A stretch of DNA of 64,000 nucleotides, from positions 62,001-126,000 of the forward strand of contig NZ_JAKLTM010000004.1 in the NCBI RefSeq assembly GCF_022012305.1, read 5' to 3'. Positions within the stretch are counted from its first letter, which is position 1. Every line of letters starts with the position of its first letter. The notes beneath the pieces were generated by a model. That model was not told where the DNA came from and did not search any database. It worked only from the letters and a program-made list of their open reading frames with translations. Origin of the DNA: Ramlibacter paludis. Its GTDB lineage: Bacteria; Pseudomonadota; Gammaproteobacteria; Burkholderiales; Burkholderiaceae_C. Positions 51,304 to 60,494 of the stretch are shown piece by piece. A program made the position numbers and the translations under genes.

Positions 51304-52887
51304 TCAACGCGCCCCGGCCTTTTCGACGTCCAACGCGATCAACACCGGCATCTCCGCTCCCAGCTTGAACCGCGCCACCTGCGCGAGCAACGCCGCGGCC
51401 TGGTCGCGCATCGCTTCGGTGGCTGCCGACGCCTGTTCCACCAGCGTGGCGTTCTGCTGCACCACCTGGTCCATCTGCGTGATGGCGGTGTTCACCTGCA
51501 GGATGCCGGCGCTCTGCTCCTGGCCGGCGGCGGCGATGTCGGCGATCAAGGTGCTCACCTCGCGCACCGAAGCGACGATGTCGCGCATCGTCGCGCCGGC
51601 GGCATCGACCAGCCCCGTGCCGGCCTGCACGCGGCCGACCGAGTCGCCCACCAGCTGCTTGATCTCCTTGGCCGCCTGCGCGCTGCGCTGCGCCAGCGAA
51701 CGCACTTCGGCCGCCACCACGGCGAAGCCGCGGCCCTGCTCGCCGGCGCGCGCGGCTTCCACCGCGGCGTTCAAGGCGAGGATGTTGGTCTGGAAAGCGA
51801 TGCCGTCGATCACGCCGATGATGTCGCCGATGCGCCGGGAAGCATCGGCGATGCCTTCCATGGTGCGCACCACCTCACCCACCGCAGCGCCGCCGCGCAG
51901 CGCGACGTCGGACGCACCTTGCGCGAGCTCGCTGGCGCGGCGCGCATGCTCGGCGTTCTGCGCCACCATCGAGGTCAGTTCTTCCAGCGACACCGCGGTC
52001 TCTTCCAGCGTGCTGGCCTGTTCCTCGGTGCGCTGCGAGAGATCGAGGTTGCCCTGCGCGATCTGGCTGCTGGTGTCGGCCACCAGGCGCGCGCCCCCGG
52101 CCACCTCACCCACCAGCGTGCGCAACTCGCGCGTCATGCCGGCCAGCGCCTGCAGCAGGCGCGCGGTCTCGTCGCGGCCGGCCGTCTCCATCTCCTCGCT
52201 CAGGTCACCGCCGGCGATGCGCCCGGCCGCGGCGCTGGCGCGCGACAGCGGCCGCACGATGACGCGGCTCATGAACAGTGCCGCCGCGATCGACGCGACC
52301 ACGGCCGCGGCCAGCAGCGCCAGCAGCACCAGCAAGGCGTGGCGGAACTCCGCCGCGGCGGCTTCGAGGCTGTCGTCGGTGAGCTTCTTTTCCAGCAGCA
52401 CCAGGTCCTGCAAGGTCTTGAGGGACGCTTCGAAGCTGCCCTCCGCAGCCTGCATCAGTGCGGCGCCGGCGGCCGCGTCGGAACCGCCCATGATCGCTTC
52501 CTCGACGTGCTTGCGGTATTCCGCCAGCTGCGGCAGCACGGCGTCGATGCGCGCGCGCTCCTCGTCCACCAGGTAGGGCTGCGCGCGGAAGCCGGTCAGG
52601 TAGCCCGACACGCCGTCGATGCGATCGAGGATGGAGCCGGACACCTTCTGCAGGCGCTCCTCGTTGATGCCGGCCCGGCCGGCGAACAGGCGGTAGGCGG
52701 CCGCGTGCGCGATGCTCACGTTCTGCGACGCATCGGTGGCGGCTTCGACGGCGGAGCGGCGCTGCGTGGCGAGCTCCTCGATGGCCGTGTTCTGCCGGGT
52801 GACGACGTTGTAGCCGAGGGCGCCGAACGCGACCAGGAACAGGATGGCCACGAAAGGCGCCACCAGGATCTTCTGCCAGACCTTCAT
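51304..52887 (-). CDS. Methyl-accepting chemotaxis protein
   Basis: The 527-residue receptor has an N-terminal membrane helix ([20 protein letters not shown]), a periplasmic four-helix sensor (about residues 30-185), a second helix ([20 protein letters not shown]), a HAMP linker ([20 protein letters not shown]), and the signalling hairpin with [20 protein letters not shown] and [17 protein letters not shown]. It has no C-terminal CheR-docking pentapeptide. Ligand unknown. The direction is convergent with the GntR gene. Confidence 0.95.
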   Translation of the reverse strand: MKVWQKILVAPFVAILFLVAFGALGYNVVTRQNTAIEELATQRRSAVEAATDASQNVSIAHAAAYRLFAGRAGINEERLQKVSGSILDRIDGVSGYLTGFRAQPYLVDEERARIDAVLPQLAEYRKHVEEAIMGGSDAAAGAALMQAAEGSFEASLKTLQDLVLLEKKLTDDSLEAAAAEFRHALLVLLALLAAAVVASIAAALFMSRVIVRPLSRASAAAGRIAGGDLSEEMETAGRDETARLLQALAGMTRELRTLVGEVAGGARLVADTSSQIAQGNLDLSQRTEEQASTLEETAVSLEELTSMVAQNAEHARRASELAQGASDVALRGGAAVGEVVRTMEGIADASRRIGDIIGVIDGIAFQTNILALNAAVEAARAGEQGRGFAVVAAEVRSLAQRSAQAAKEIKQLVGDSVGRVQAGTGLVDAAGATMRDIVASVREVSTLIADIAAAGQEQSAGILQVNTAITQMDQVVQQNATLVEQASAATEAMRDQAAALLAQVARFKLGAEMPVLIALDVEKAGAR

Positions 52888-52941
52888 CGAATCGGACCCG
52901 TGCTTGGAGGGCCCCGATTTTCGCCCGGGGCCAAGGCTGCT

Positions 52942-52997
52942 TTCCCCCTCGTGGGCGGGGGGCGGCGTGACAAACTGCGCGCCGCCCCGAGGGGGAA
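52942..52997. repeat. Hairpin repeat between Bug protein 2 and chemoreceptor genes (family D)
   Basis: TTCCCCCTCG (52942-52951) pairs with CGAGGGGGAA (52988-52997), and GGGGCGGCG (52959-52967) pairs with CGCCGCCCC (52980-52988), with a bulge on one side and a TGACAAACTGCG loop. It lies in the 143-base gap between the two minus-strand genes and can act as a terminator of the upstream gene. Confidence 0.7.
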
Positions 52998-53030
52998 TCC
53001 CCTAAAGGCAGCGCGCGTCGTAGGACAGCG

Positions 53031-54005
53031 TCAATCGCCCTTGATGCCTGCGGATTTGATGAGACGCGAGTTTTCCGCGGACTCCGCGGCGATCTCGCGC
53101 GCGAACTCCTTGACGCTGCCGCCGGTGGGAACGTTGTCGCTGGCGATCATGCGGTTGCGCACGTCGGGGTGCTGCATGGCCGTGACGATCTCGCCGTGGA
53201 TGCGATCGAGCAGGCGCTCGGGCAGCTTGGCCGGCGCGAACACGCCGAACTGCGAGGACAGGTTGGCCTTGGGGTAGCCGAGTTCGGCCAGCGTGGGCAC
53301 CGTGGGCAGCGAGTCGAGCCGCTTGGGCGCGCCCACCGCCAGCGGACGCAGGCGGCCGCTCTTGATGTGTTCGGTGAGCGTGGGGCCGGCGTTGATCGAC
53401 AGGACCTCGAACTGGCCGCTGAGCGCATCGGTCAGTTGCTGGCCGCCGCCCTTGTACGGCACGTGCACCATCTGCACCTTCGATTGCAGGGCGAGCTGCT
53501 CGAACATCAGGTGGCCCAGCGAGCCGTTGCCGGAGGTGGCCCAACGCACCGACTTGGGCCGGTCGCGGGCGCCGCCCATCAGGTCGCGGAAGTCGCGCGC
53601 ACCGCTGGCGGGCGTGGCCAGCAGCAGCACCGGCGAGTACATCACGCTCACCACCGGGGTGAGGTCGTTGTCCGGGTCGTAAGGCACCTTGCCCAGGTAA
53701 GGGCTCAGCACCAGCGGGCTGATCGCGGAGAAGGCGAGCGTGTAGCCATCGGGCGCGGCCTTGGCAACGGCATCCATGCCGATGGTGCCGCTGGCGCCGG
53801 CCTTGTTGTCCACGATCACGGGCTGGCCGACCTGCTCCTTCAGGCGATCGGCCAGCGCGCGGGCGATGGCATCGGCGGTGCCGCCCGGCGGGTAAGGCAC
53901 CACCAGCTTGATGGGACGGGTGGCATAGAGCGGCTGCGCCAGGGCAGGCAGCGCGGCGGCGGCGCCGGCCAGCAGCAGGGCGCGGCGGGAGAGTTCAGTG
54001 GTCAT
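53031..54005 (-). CDS. Bug-family (TctC-type) substrate-binding protein 2
   Basis: The 324-residue protein has a twin-arginine-like signal (ELSRRALLLAGAAAALPALA) and the Bug motifs RPIKLVVPYPPGGTADAIAR, DNKAGASGTIGMDAVAKAAP and HVPYKGGGQQLTDALSGQ. It is an orphan periplasmic solute receptor: no transporter genes are adjacent. It sits 24 bases after xerD. Confidence 0.92.
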   Translation of the reverse strand: MTTELSRRALLLAGAAAALPALAQPLYATRPIKLVVPYPPGGTADAIARALADRLKEQVGQPVIVDNKAGASGTIGMDAVAKAAPDGYTLAFSAISPLVLSPYLGKVPYDPDNDLTPVVSVMYSPVLLLATPASGARDFRDLMGGARDRPKSVRWATSGNGSLGHLMFEQLALQSKVQMVHVPYKGGGQQLTDALSGQFEVLSINAGPTLTEHIKSGRLRPLAVGAPKRLDSLPTVPTLAELGYPKANLSSQFGVFAPAKLPERLLDRIHGEIVTAMQHPDVRNRMIASDNVPTGGSVKEFAREIAAESAENSRLIKSAGIKGD

Positions 54006-54029
54006 GGACGGTATTTTCGCTGGTCCCGG

Positions 54030-54914
54030 TCAGCCGCGCGGATGGTGCTGCGCATGCAGCTGCTTCAGCCTTTCGCGGGCGACGTGGGTGTAGATCGTTG
54101 TCGTGGAGATGTCCGCATGTCCTAGCAACATCTGGACCGCCCGCAAATCGGCGCCGTGGTTCAGGAGGTGCGTGGCGAAGGCGTGGCGCAAGGTGTGAGG
54201 CGACAGCGGCGCGGTGATGCCGGCCGTGGCCGCGTGCTTCTTGACGATCACCCAGAACATGGCGCGGGTCATGCCGGCGCCGCGCGCGGTGACGAACAGG
54301 TCCTCGGTCTGCTGGCCGGCGAGGATGGCCGGGCGCGACTCGGCCAGATAGCGCAGCAGCCAGTCGCGCGCCACCTGGCCGAATGGCACGAGGCGCTCCT
54401 TGCTGCCCTTGCCGGTGACGCGCAGCACGCCTTCGTTCATGCCGACCTCGAAGGTGCGCAGCGTGACGAGCTCGCTCACCCGCAGGCCGCTCGCGTACAT
54501 CAGCTCCAGCATGGTGCGGTCGCGCAGGCCCAGCGGGGTGTCGACGTCGGGTGCGTCGAGCAGGCGCTCGACCTGGGCTTCCGAGAGAGTCTTGGGAACG
54601 CGCAGCGGCTGCTTGGCCGATTCGAGCCGCAGCGTGGGGTCGGCGGTGATCAGGCGTTCGCGCAGGGCCCAGCGGAAATAGCGCTTGAAGACGGTGAGCC
54701 GGCGGTTCGCGGAGGTGGCCTTGCTGCCGGCGTGGCGTGCCGCGAAGTAGCCGTGCAGGTCGGCCTCGCCGGTGGCCGGCAGCTGCAGCCCGCGCTCCTG
54801 CTGCAGCCACTTCGCGTAAAGCTCCAGGTCGCGCCGGTAGGCCGCCAGCGTGTTGCGCGCGAGGCCTTCCTCGAGCCAGAGGGCGTCGATGAAGGCGTCG
54901 ATGGGGTCGGTCAC
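54030..54914 (-). CDS. xerD: Site-specific tyrosine recombinase XerD
   Basis: The 294-residue recombinase resolves chromosome dimers at dif with XerC. Catalytic residues are Arg145 (ASGLRVSELV), Lys169 (TGKGSKERLV), His240-x-x-Arg243 (SPHTLRHAFATHLL), His266 (LLGHADIS) and Tyr275 (TTTIYTHV). The N-terminal SAM-like domain begins IDAFIDALWLEEGLARNTLA. Length and start match XerD; no integron or phage context, so the chromosomal role is likely. Confidence 0.95.
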   Translation of the reverse strand: MTDPIDAFIDALWLEEGLARNTLAAYRRDLELYAKWLQQERGLQLPATGEADLHGYFAARHAGSKATSANRRLTVFKRYFRWALRERLITADPTLRLESAKQPLRVPKTLSEAQVERLLDAPDVDTPLGLRDRTMLELMYASGLRVSELVTLRTFEVGMNEGVLRVTGKGSKERLVPFGQVARDWLLRYLAESRPAILAGQQTEDLFVTARGAGMTRAMFWVIVKKHAATAGITAPLSPHTLRHAFATHLLNHGADLRAVQMLLGHADISTTTIYTHVARERLKQLHAQHHPRG

Positions 54915-54922
54915 GGTGGGCC

Positions 54923-55013
54923 GTCATCCCCGCGCAGGCGGGGATCCAGGGCGTTGAAGGGCGCGCGGCGCGCTCCCCCGGAAGCCCTGGGTTCCCGCCT
55001 GCGCGGGAATGAC
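54923..55013. repeat. Dispersed inverted-repeat element, family A, copy 2
   Basis: The 91-base element begins GTCATCCCCGCGCAGGCGGG and ends in a complementary arm finishing GCGGGAATGAC, with an internal GC-rich core. It lies between xerD and Bug protein 3, both on the minus strand. The layout equals copy 1 at 23713-23804. Confidence 0.8.
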
Positions 55014-55017
55014 ATCC

Positions 55018-55992
55018 TTAGTCCAGCTTCAGCTTCGCCTTGTCCACCACGCCCTTGTACACGTCGAACTCCGCCTTGATCTGCTGGGCGAACTGCTCGG
55101 GCGTGTTGCCGATGACGATGGAGCCGGTGTCCTCGATGCGCTTGCGCACGGCCGGGTCCTGCAGCGCCTTGACGACGGCCGCATGCACCTTCTCCACCAC
55201 TTCCTTCGGCAGGCCCTTGGGGCCGACGATGCCGTAGTAGGCCAGGCGGTTCACCGGCTCGAGGCCGACTTCCTTGAAGGTCGGCACGTTCGGCAGTTCC
55301 TTCAGGCGCTGCGGCGCGGCCACCACGATGGGCACCAGCCGGTTTTCCTTGATGAAGGGCAGCGCGGACGGCAGGTTGTCGAAGATCATCGGCACTTGGC
55401 CGGCCACCGTGTCGTTCAGCGCCGGGCCCGCGCCGCGGTACGGGATGTGCGTGACGAAGGTGCCCGACATCGCCTTGAACAGCTCCATCTGCAGGTGGCC
55501 GATGCCGCCGGTGCCGGACGACGAGTACGAGTAGCGGCCCGGGTTCTTCTTCAGCACGTCGACGAAGGCCTTGTAGTCCTTGGCCGGGAACGCCGGGTTC
55601 ACCGCGATCACGTTGGGCGTGGCGGCGATGTTGCTGATGGGCGTGAAGTCGGTGATCGGGTTGTACGGGATCTTCGGGTTGATCGCGGGGTTGGCGGCGG
55701 TGGTCGAGACCGTCGCGATGCCCAGCGTGTAGCCGTCCGGCGCTGCGCGGGCGGTGTCGGTGGCGCCCACCGAGCCGCCGCCGCCGGCCTTGTTCTCGAC
55801 GATGACGCTGGTGCCCAGGGCCTTGCCCAGCGGGTCGGCCATGACGCGGGCGATGATGTCGGTGGTGCCGCCCGGGGCGAAGGGCACGGTCAGCTTCACG
55901 ACTTTGTTGTTCGGATAGCCCTGCGCGAAGGCGGGGGCGGCCAGCACGGCCAGCACGCCCGACGTGGCGGCGATCCAGGAACGGCGGTTCAT
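55018..55992 (-). CDS. Bug-family (TctC-type) substrate-binding protein 3
   Basis: The 324-residue protein has a signal peptide (AATSGVLAVLAAPAFAQ) and Bug motifs VVKLTVPFAPGGTTDIIARV, ENKAGGGGSVGATDTARAAP and HIPYRGAGPALNDTVAGQ. Again no TctAB genes are nearby. It is divergent from the AEC transporter gene, which could share its substrate. The C-terminal end lies right next to the family A repeat. Confidence 0.92.
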   Translation of the reverse strand: MNRRSWIAATSGVLAVLAAPAFAQGYPNNKVVKLTVPFAPGGTTDIIARVMADPLGKALGTSVIVENKAGGGGSVGATDTARAAPDGYTLGIATVSTTAANPAINPKIPYNPITDFTPISNIAATPNVIAVNPAFPAKDYKAFVDVLKKNPGRYSYSSSGTGGIGHLQMELFKAMSGTFVTHIPYRGAGPALNDTVAGQVPMIFDNLPSALPFIKENRLVPIVVAAPQRLKELPNVPTFKEVGLEPVNRLAYYGIVGPKGLPKEVVEKVHAAVVKALQDPAVRKRIEDTGSIVIGNTPEQFAQQIKAEFDVYKGVVDKAKLKLD

Positions 55993-56109
55993 TCGTTGTC
56001 TCCTTGAAGGATGGAAGGCAAAAGACCGAGCATCCTAGTCCACCCAGGCTGACGCGCGGCTGTGGGTTTCCCATAAGGGTTGCCCCGGGGCCCGGGTATC
56101 CTCGCCAAC

Positions 56110-57015
56110 GTGAATTTTGCCCAGCTGCTGCTCCCCGACTTCTCGCTGATCCTGTGCGGCTACCTGGTGTGCCGCTTCACGGCCCTCAATCGCGCCACCT
56201 GGGAGCAGGTCGAGGGGCTGGTGTACTTCTTCCTGTTCCCGGTGCTGCTGTTCCAGTCGATCGCGCGCACGCCGCTCGACGTGGGCGCGGTCTCGGGCCT
56301 GGCGGCCGCGGGACTGCTGCTGGGCGTGGTGGGCATCGGCCTGGCGTACAGCGTGCCCTGGTGGCCGGGCCTGCGCTCGCACATCGACGGCCGCGAGCAT
56401 GCCGCCGCGGCGCAGGTGGCGTTCCGCTTCAACTCCTTCATCGCGCTGTCGGTGGCCGAGCGCATGCTGGGCGCGCAGGGGCTGCAGTTGATCGCGGTAC
56501 TGATCGGCGTGTGCGTGCCGCTCTTCAACGTGGGCGCGGTGTGGCCGATGGCGCGCCATGCGAAGACCGGCTTCCTGGCGGCGCTGGTGCGCAATCCGCT
56601 GATCATCGCCACCTTCTGCGGGCTCGCCTTCAACCTGCTGGGCCTGAGGGTGCCGGGCTGGCTGGACCCGACGCTGAACCGCATCGGCGCTGCCTCCCTG
56701 GCGCTGGGCCTGATGGCGGCCGGCGCGGGGATGCAGTTCGGGCACCTGCTGCAGGCGAAGGCGCTGGGCGTGAGCGTGCTGGCGATCCGCCACCTGCTGC
56801 TGCCGCTGGCGGCGGCGGCCATCGCCTGGGCGCTGAAGCTCGATCCGGCGCAGCGCACGGTGCTGCTGGCTTTTTCAGCGTTGCCGACGGCGTCGAGCTG
56901 CTATGTGCTGGCGTCCCGCATGGGCTACAACGGCGCGCTGGTGGCGGGGTTGGTGACGCTCTCGACGGTGTTGGGGATCGCGAGTTTGCCGTTTGCGTTG
57001 GGGGTGCTTCGCTAG
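56110..57015 (+). CDS. AEC-family (auxin efflux carrier type) transporter
   Basis: The 301-residue membrane protein has about ten helices. Helix 1 begins FAQLLLPDFSLILCGYLVCR, and the C-terminal half contains LAFSALPTASSCYVLASRMG, typical of AEC/Mem_trans carriers for malonate, malate or similar. I prefer the GTG at 56110 because the upstream ATG at 56080 adds ten residues that do not match helix 1 starts. Divergent from Bug protein 3 and convergent with queG. Confidence 0.86.
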   Translation: MNFAQLLLPDFSLILCGYLVCRFTALNRATWEQVEGLVYFFLFPVLLFQSIARTPLDVGAVSGLAAAGLLLGVVGIGLAYSVPWWPGLRSHIDGREHAAAAQVAFRFNSFIALSVAERMLGAQGLQLIAVLIGVCVPLFNVGAVWPMARHAKTGFLAALVRNPLIIATFCGLAFNLLGLRVPGWLDPTLNRIGAASLALGLMAAGAGMQFGHLLQAKALGVSVLAIRHLLLPLAAAAIAWALKLDPAQRTVLLAFSALPTASSCYVLASRMGYNGALVAGLVTLSTVLGIASLPFALGVLR

Positions 57016-57028
57016 CGCTTCGCACATC

Positions 57029-57104
57029 GCCGCGGTTCGTGCCTCACCACGGCCTACGAATTCGGCGCGTCCCCCGTAGGCCGTGGTGACGAAGGAACCG
57101 CGGC
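57029..57104. repeat. Dispersed long hairpin repeat, family B, copy 2 (within queG 3' end)
   Basis: Arm 57029-57058 pairs with 57075-57104 except for a short middle mismatch. The inner segment TCACCACGGCCTACG is nearly identical to copy 1. The downstream arm lies inside the queG reading frame, whose stop is at 57054-57056. Confidence 0.88.
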
Positions 57105-58196
57105 TCCCCCGGACTGCCGCAAGGCCCACTCCACATGCTCGCGCACGACGGCACTCGGATGCCCCGCCCGCGCCTGCAACGCCGCCCGAATCCCCGCATC
57201 CTCTCCCTTGCGCAACGCATTCCCCATCGCCACCGCGATGTTCCGCAGCCACCGCTCGTGTCCGATGCGCCGGATCGGGCTGCCCTCCGTGTAGCGCAGG
57301 AACTCCTCCTCGCTCCACCCGAACAGCGCCACCAGCGACTGCCCGACCAGCCCCTCGCGCGCATCGAAATCCGGCAAGGCCGAACGCCCCGCGAACTTGT
57401 TCCACGGGCACACGAGCTGGCAGTCGTCGCAGCCGTAGATGCGGTTCCCCATCAGCGGCCGCAGCTCCTCGGGAATGCTGCCCGCATGCTCGATGGTGAG
57501 ATACGAGATGCAACGCCGCGCATCCAGCCGGTACGGCGCCACGATCGCATTCGTGGGACACACGTCGATGCAGGCGGTGCAACGCCCGCAGTGGTCGCCC
57601 ACCGGCTCGGTGGCCGGCAATGCAAAGTCCACGTAAATCTCGCCCAGGAAGAACATCGAGCCGCCCGCGCGATCCAGCACCAGCGTATGCCGCCCGCGCC
57701 AGCCCTGCCCGCTGCGCGCGCCCAGTTCCACTTCCAGCACCGGCGCCGAATCGGTGAAGACGCGGTGCCCGAAGGGCCCGATGGCCTCGGCGATGCGTTC
57801 ACTGAGCTTCTGCAGCCGGTTGCGCAGCACCTTGTGGTAGTCCCGCCCCCGTGCGTAAAGCGAGACGATGGCCTCCTGCGGCCGCTCCAGCCGCTCGAAC
57901 TCGATGGCCTGCCAGCCTTCCGGCGTGTTGCCCGGAAGGTAGTCCATTCGTGCGGTAATCACGCTTGTCGTGCCCGGCACCAGTTCCGCGGGGCGGGCGC
58001 GGCGAACGCCATGGGCCGCCATGTACTCCATCTCGCCGTGGAAACCGTTAGCCAACCATGCGAGCAATCCGGGTTCGGCCGTCGAAAGATCGACGCCGGC
58101 CACGCCGATTTGGGAAAATCCCAGCTCGCGGGCCCAGTCCCGCACCCGGGCCAGAAGCAAAGGACCGTCACCCTGACCGCTGTTGAACGTCGTCAC
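57054..58196 (-). CDS. queG: Epoxyqueuosine reductase
   Basis: The 380-residue iron-sulfur protein performs the last step of queuosine tRNA modification, with a cobalamin cofactor in known homologues. The two 4Fe-4S motifs are CGRCTACIDVCPTNAI and CDDCQLVCPWNK with the upstream Cys in RRCISYLT. The active-site Asp region is RVFTDSAPVLEVELGARSG. GTG start at 58196. The last residues (from about AVPSSPRPTGDAPNS) come from the family B repeat and are not part of the QueG fold. Confidence 0.94.
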   Translation of the reverse strand: MTTFNSGQGDGPLLLARVRDWARELGFSQIGVAGVDLSTAEPGLLAWLANGFHGEMEYMAAHGVRRARPAELVPGTTSVITARMDYLPGNTPEGWQAIEFERLERPQEAIVSLYARGRDYHKVLRNRLQKLSERIAEAIGPFGHRVFTDSAPVLEVELGARSGQGWRGRHTLVLDRAGGSMFFLGEIYVDFALPATEPVGDHCGRCTACIDVCPTNAIVAPYRLDARRCISYLTIEHAGSIPEELRPLMGNRIYGCDDCQLVCPWNKFAGRSALPDFDAREGLVGQSLVALFGWSEEEFLRYTEGSPIRRIGHERWLRNIAVAMGNALRKGEDAGIRAALQARAGHPSAVVREHVEWALRQSGGAAVPSSPRPTGDAPNS

Positions 58197-58226
58197 CCGC
58201 CGATTGTAGGAACTGCTCCCCGCCAG

Positions 58227-58667
58227 CTGCTGTGGGCGAGCGAGGACGACACGCGCGCCTTCGCCGAACACCTGGCCACCCGCCCCGCGCTGGCCGATGC
58301 CTTCATCGCGCTGCACGGCGACCTGGGCGCGGGCAAGACCACGCTGGTGCGCCACCTGCTGCGCGCGCTGGGCGCGCAAGGCCGCATCAAGTCGCCGACC
58401 TATGCGGTGGTGGAACCCTACGAGCTGCCGGCCTATCCGGCCTGGCACTTCGACTTCTACCGCTTCGACGACCCGCGCGAATGGGAAGACGCGGGCTTTC
58501 GCGACATCTTCGCCGGCCCGGGCCTGAAGCTGGCCGAATGGCCGGACAAGGCCGCGGCGGTGCTGCCGCCGGCCGACCTGGATCTCTACATCACGCTGCG
58601 CGACGACGGCACGCGCGCAGTCACGCTCACGCCGCACGGCGCGCGCGGCGCGGAGCTGCTGGCATGA
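58227..58667 (+). CDS. tsaE: tRNA threonylcarbamoyladenosine synthesis ATPase TsaE; start uncertain
   Basis: About 146 residues with the Walker A motif GDLGAGKTTLVRHLLRALG, the switch GRIKSPTYAVVEPYE and HFDFYRFDDPREWEDAGFRD, all typical of TsaE, which with TsaB and TsaD makes t6A37. No ATG, GTG or TTG precedes the domain in frame within 150 bases; the listed start is CTG, and an ATT at 58203 is the alternative. The gene is divergent from queG and overlaps amiC by ATGA, the usual order in Burkholderiales. Confidence 0.85.
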   Translation: MLWASEDDTRAFAEHLATRPALADAFIALHGDLGAGKTTLVRHLLRALGAQGRIKSPTYAVVEPYELPAYPAWHFDFYRFDDPREWEDAGFRDIFAGPGLKLAEWPDKAAAVLPPADLDLYITLRDDGTRAVTLTPHGARGAELLA

Positions 58668-60025
58668 AGCGGCGCGAACTCCTCAACGCCGGCAGCCTGG
58701 TGCTACTGCTCGGCGCGCACCAGCTCGCGCGCGGCGCCGGCATCGTGGCGGTGCGCCTCTGGCCCGCACCCGACTACACGCGCCTCACCATCGAGTCCGA
58801 CGGCCTGCTGGTGAGCAAGCAGATCGTCTCGACCAACCCGCCGCGGCTGGCGTTGGACCTGGAAGGCATCGCCCTCAACCCCACCCTGCGCGAGCTGGTC
58901 GCCAAGGTGAAGGCCAACGATCCCTACGTGAGCGACATCCGCGTCACGCAGGCGGGGCCGGACACGGTGCGGCTGAACATCGAGCTGAAGCAGGTCGCGA
59001 TCCCGCAGGTGTTCCAGCTGCCGCCGGTGGCGGCCTACCAGCACCGGCTGGTGGTGGACTTCTATCCGCCCAAGGCCGCCGACCCGCTGGAGGCGCTGAT
59101 CGCCGAGCGCATGAAGGAAAAGTCCGGCCCCGCCCTGCCCCCAGCGCCCGCCGCCATCGCGCCGGCCCCAGCTGCAGCGGTGGATCCGCTCGGCGAGCTG
59201 ATCGCCGAACGCATCCAGCGGCCGCCGCGCACGACGTCCGTGCCTTCGCCGATCGGCGGCGACACGCTGCGCGTCACGCCCTCGCTGCCGGCGAGCAAGA
59301 CCGACCGCCTGATCATCGTGGCGCTGGACCCCGGCCACGGCGGCGAAGACCCCGGCGCCGTCGGCCCGGCCGGCACGCGCGAGAAGGACGTGGTGCTGCA
59401 GATCGCCCACCTGCTGAAGGAGCGCATCAACGGCCTGACCATCAACGGCAACCCGATGCGCGCCTTCCTCACGCGCGACGCCGACTTCTTCGTGCCGCTG
59501 CACGTGCGCGTGGACAAGGCGCGGCGCGTGCAGGCCGACCTGTTCGTGAGCATCCATGCCGACGCCTTCATGACGCCCACCGCGCGTGGCGCCAGCGTGT
59601 TCGCGCTGTCGCAGTCCGGCGCCTCCAGCACCGCGGCGCGCTGGATCGCCGACAAGGAAAACAAGGCCGACCTGATCGGCGGCATCAACATCAAGACGCA
59701 GGACCAGCACGTGGCCCGCGCCCTGCTGGACATGAGCACCACCGCGCAGATCAACGACAGCATCAAGCTCGCGAGCGCGGTGCTGGGCGAGATCGGCAGC
59801 GTGGGCAAGCTGCACAAGGGCCAGGTCGAACAGGCCGGCTTCGCGGTGCTGAAGGCCCCGGACATTCCGAGCGTGCTGGTGGAGACCGCCTTCATCAGCA
59901 ACCCCGACGAGGAGGCCAAGCTGCGCAGTGGCGAGTACCAGGAGCAGCTGGCCGACGCAGTGGTGCGGGGCATCCAGCGTTACTTCGCGCGCAACCCGCC
60001 CTTGGCCCGCAGCAGGCCCCTTTAA
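58664..60025 (+). CDS. amiC: N-acetylmuramoyl-L-alanine amidase (AmiC type)
   Basis: The 453-residue enzyme has a twin-arginine-like start (MKRRELLNAGSLVLLLGAHQ), an AMIN domain (residues about 30-140: VRLWPAPDYTRLTIESDG), a Pro/Ala linker, and an Amidase_3 domain from about residue 215. Zinc ligands are in DPGHGGEDPGAVG, TREKDV and SIHADAFM; the catalytic Glu is in VETAFISNPDEE. It splits septal peptidoglycan at division. The start overlaps tsaE by ATGA. Confidence 0.93.
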   Translation: MKRRELLNAGSLVLLLGAHQLARGAGIVAVRLWPAPDYTRLTIESDGLLVSKQIVSTNPPRLALDLEGIALNPTLRELVAKVKANDPYVSDIRVTQAGPDTVRLNIELKQVAIPQVFQLPPVAAYQHRLVVDFYPPKAADPLEALIAERMKEKSGPALPPAPAAIAPAPAAAVDPLGELIAERIQRPPRTTSVPSPIGGDTLRVTPSLPASKTDRLIIVALDPGHGGEDPGAVGPAGTREKDVVLQIAHLLKERINGLTINGNPMRAFLTRDADFFVPLHVRVDKARRVQADLFVSIHADAFMTPTARGASVFALSQSGASSTAARWIADKENKADLIGGINIKTQDQHVARALLDMSTTAQINDSIKLASAVLGEIGSVGKLHKGQVEQAGFAVLKAPDIPSVLVETAFISNPDEEAKLRSGEYQEQLADAVVRGIQRYFARNPPLARSRPL

Positions 60026-60186
60026 GGACTGCAGAGCCTGCATCGCCCTGCACCCATCACTGCACGATGCCGACAAGGCGCGTCTGGCAGGTCCTACAGT
60101 CCGGCAACGCCACCTTCCCTACAGTCATTTGCACAGGTTGGCCGCACCTCCAGCGGCTGCGAATGATTCGAATTGGAAGGTAAATC

Positions 60187-60393
60187 ATGAAGACCAAGTT
60201 CATCTCCGCGGCCGTTCTGGCTGTTTCCCTCCTGGGCCTGGGTGGCTGCGCCACCATGGACCGCCAGACCGTCGGCACCGTCGGTGGCGCCGTGGCCGGT
60301 GGCCTCGTCGGCTCCGCCATCGGTGGCACGGGCGCGACCATCGCCGGCGCTGCCGTCGGTGGCGTGATCGGCAACCAGGTGTCGAAGCGCTAA
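60187..60393 (+). CDS. Small glycine-zipper lipoprotein (OsmB-like)
   Basis: The 68-residue lipoprotein has the signal VLAVSLLGLGGCATMDRQTV and a glycine-zipper membrane hairpin (VGGAVAGGLVGSAIGGTGAT, IAGAAVGGVIGNQVSKR), as in OsmB and related stress lipoproteins. GGAAGG lies 6 bases before the ATG, confirming the start. The 160 bases upstream hold no other gene. Convergent with the dioxygenase pair across a hairpin repeat. Confidence 0.85.
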   Translation: MKTKFISAAVLAVSLLGLGGCATMDRQTVGTVGGAVAGGLVGSAIGGTGATIAGAAVGGVIGNQVSKR

Positions 60394-60412
60394 GCGGCTG
60401 ACGCTCGAAACA

Positions 60413-60489
60413 ATGGTGGGGTCGCTTGCGCGAACCCACCCTACGGGTTCATTCCTTGTAGGGTGGGTTCGCGACAGCGACCCCACCAT
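60413..60489. repeat. Long hairpin repeat, family C, between convergent genes
   Basis: Arm 60413-60444 pairs with 60458-60489 at 30 of 32 positions, around a 13-base loop; the arm starts ATGGTGGGGTCGC and ends CCACCCTAC. The element separates the convergent lipoprotein and dioxygenase genes and is not similar to families A and B in sequence. Confidence 0.85.
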
Positions 60490-60494
60490 GCATT

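Noticed and set aside
54030-54914. Tyrosine recombinase as a sign of an integrated element
   Set aside because: Residues and length fit XerD, flanks are ordinary genes, and no attachment-site repeats, phage or tRNA genes are visible.
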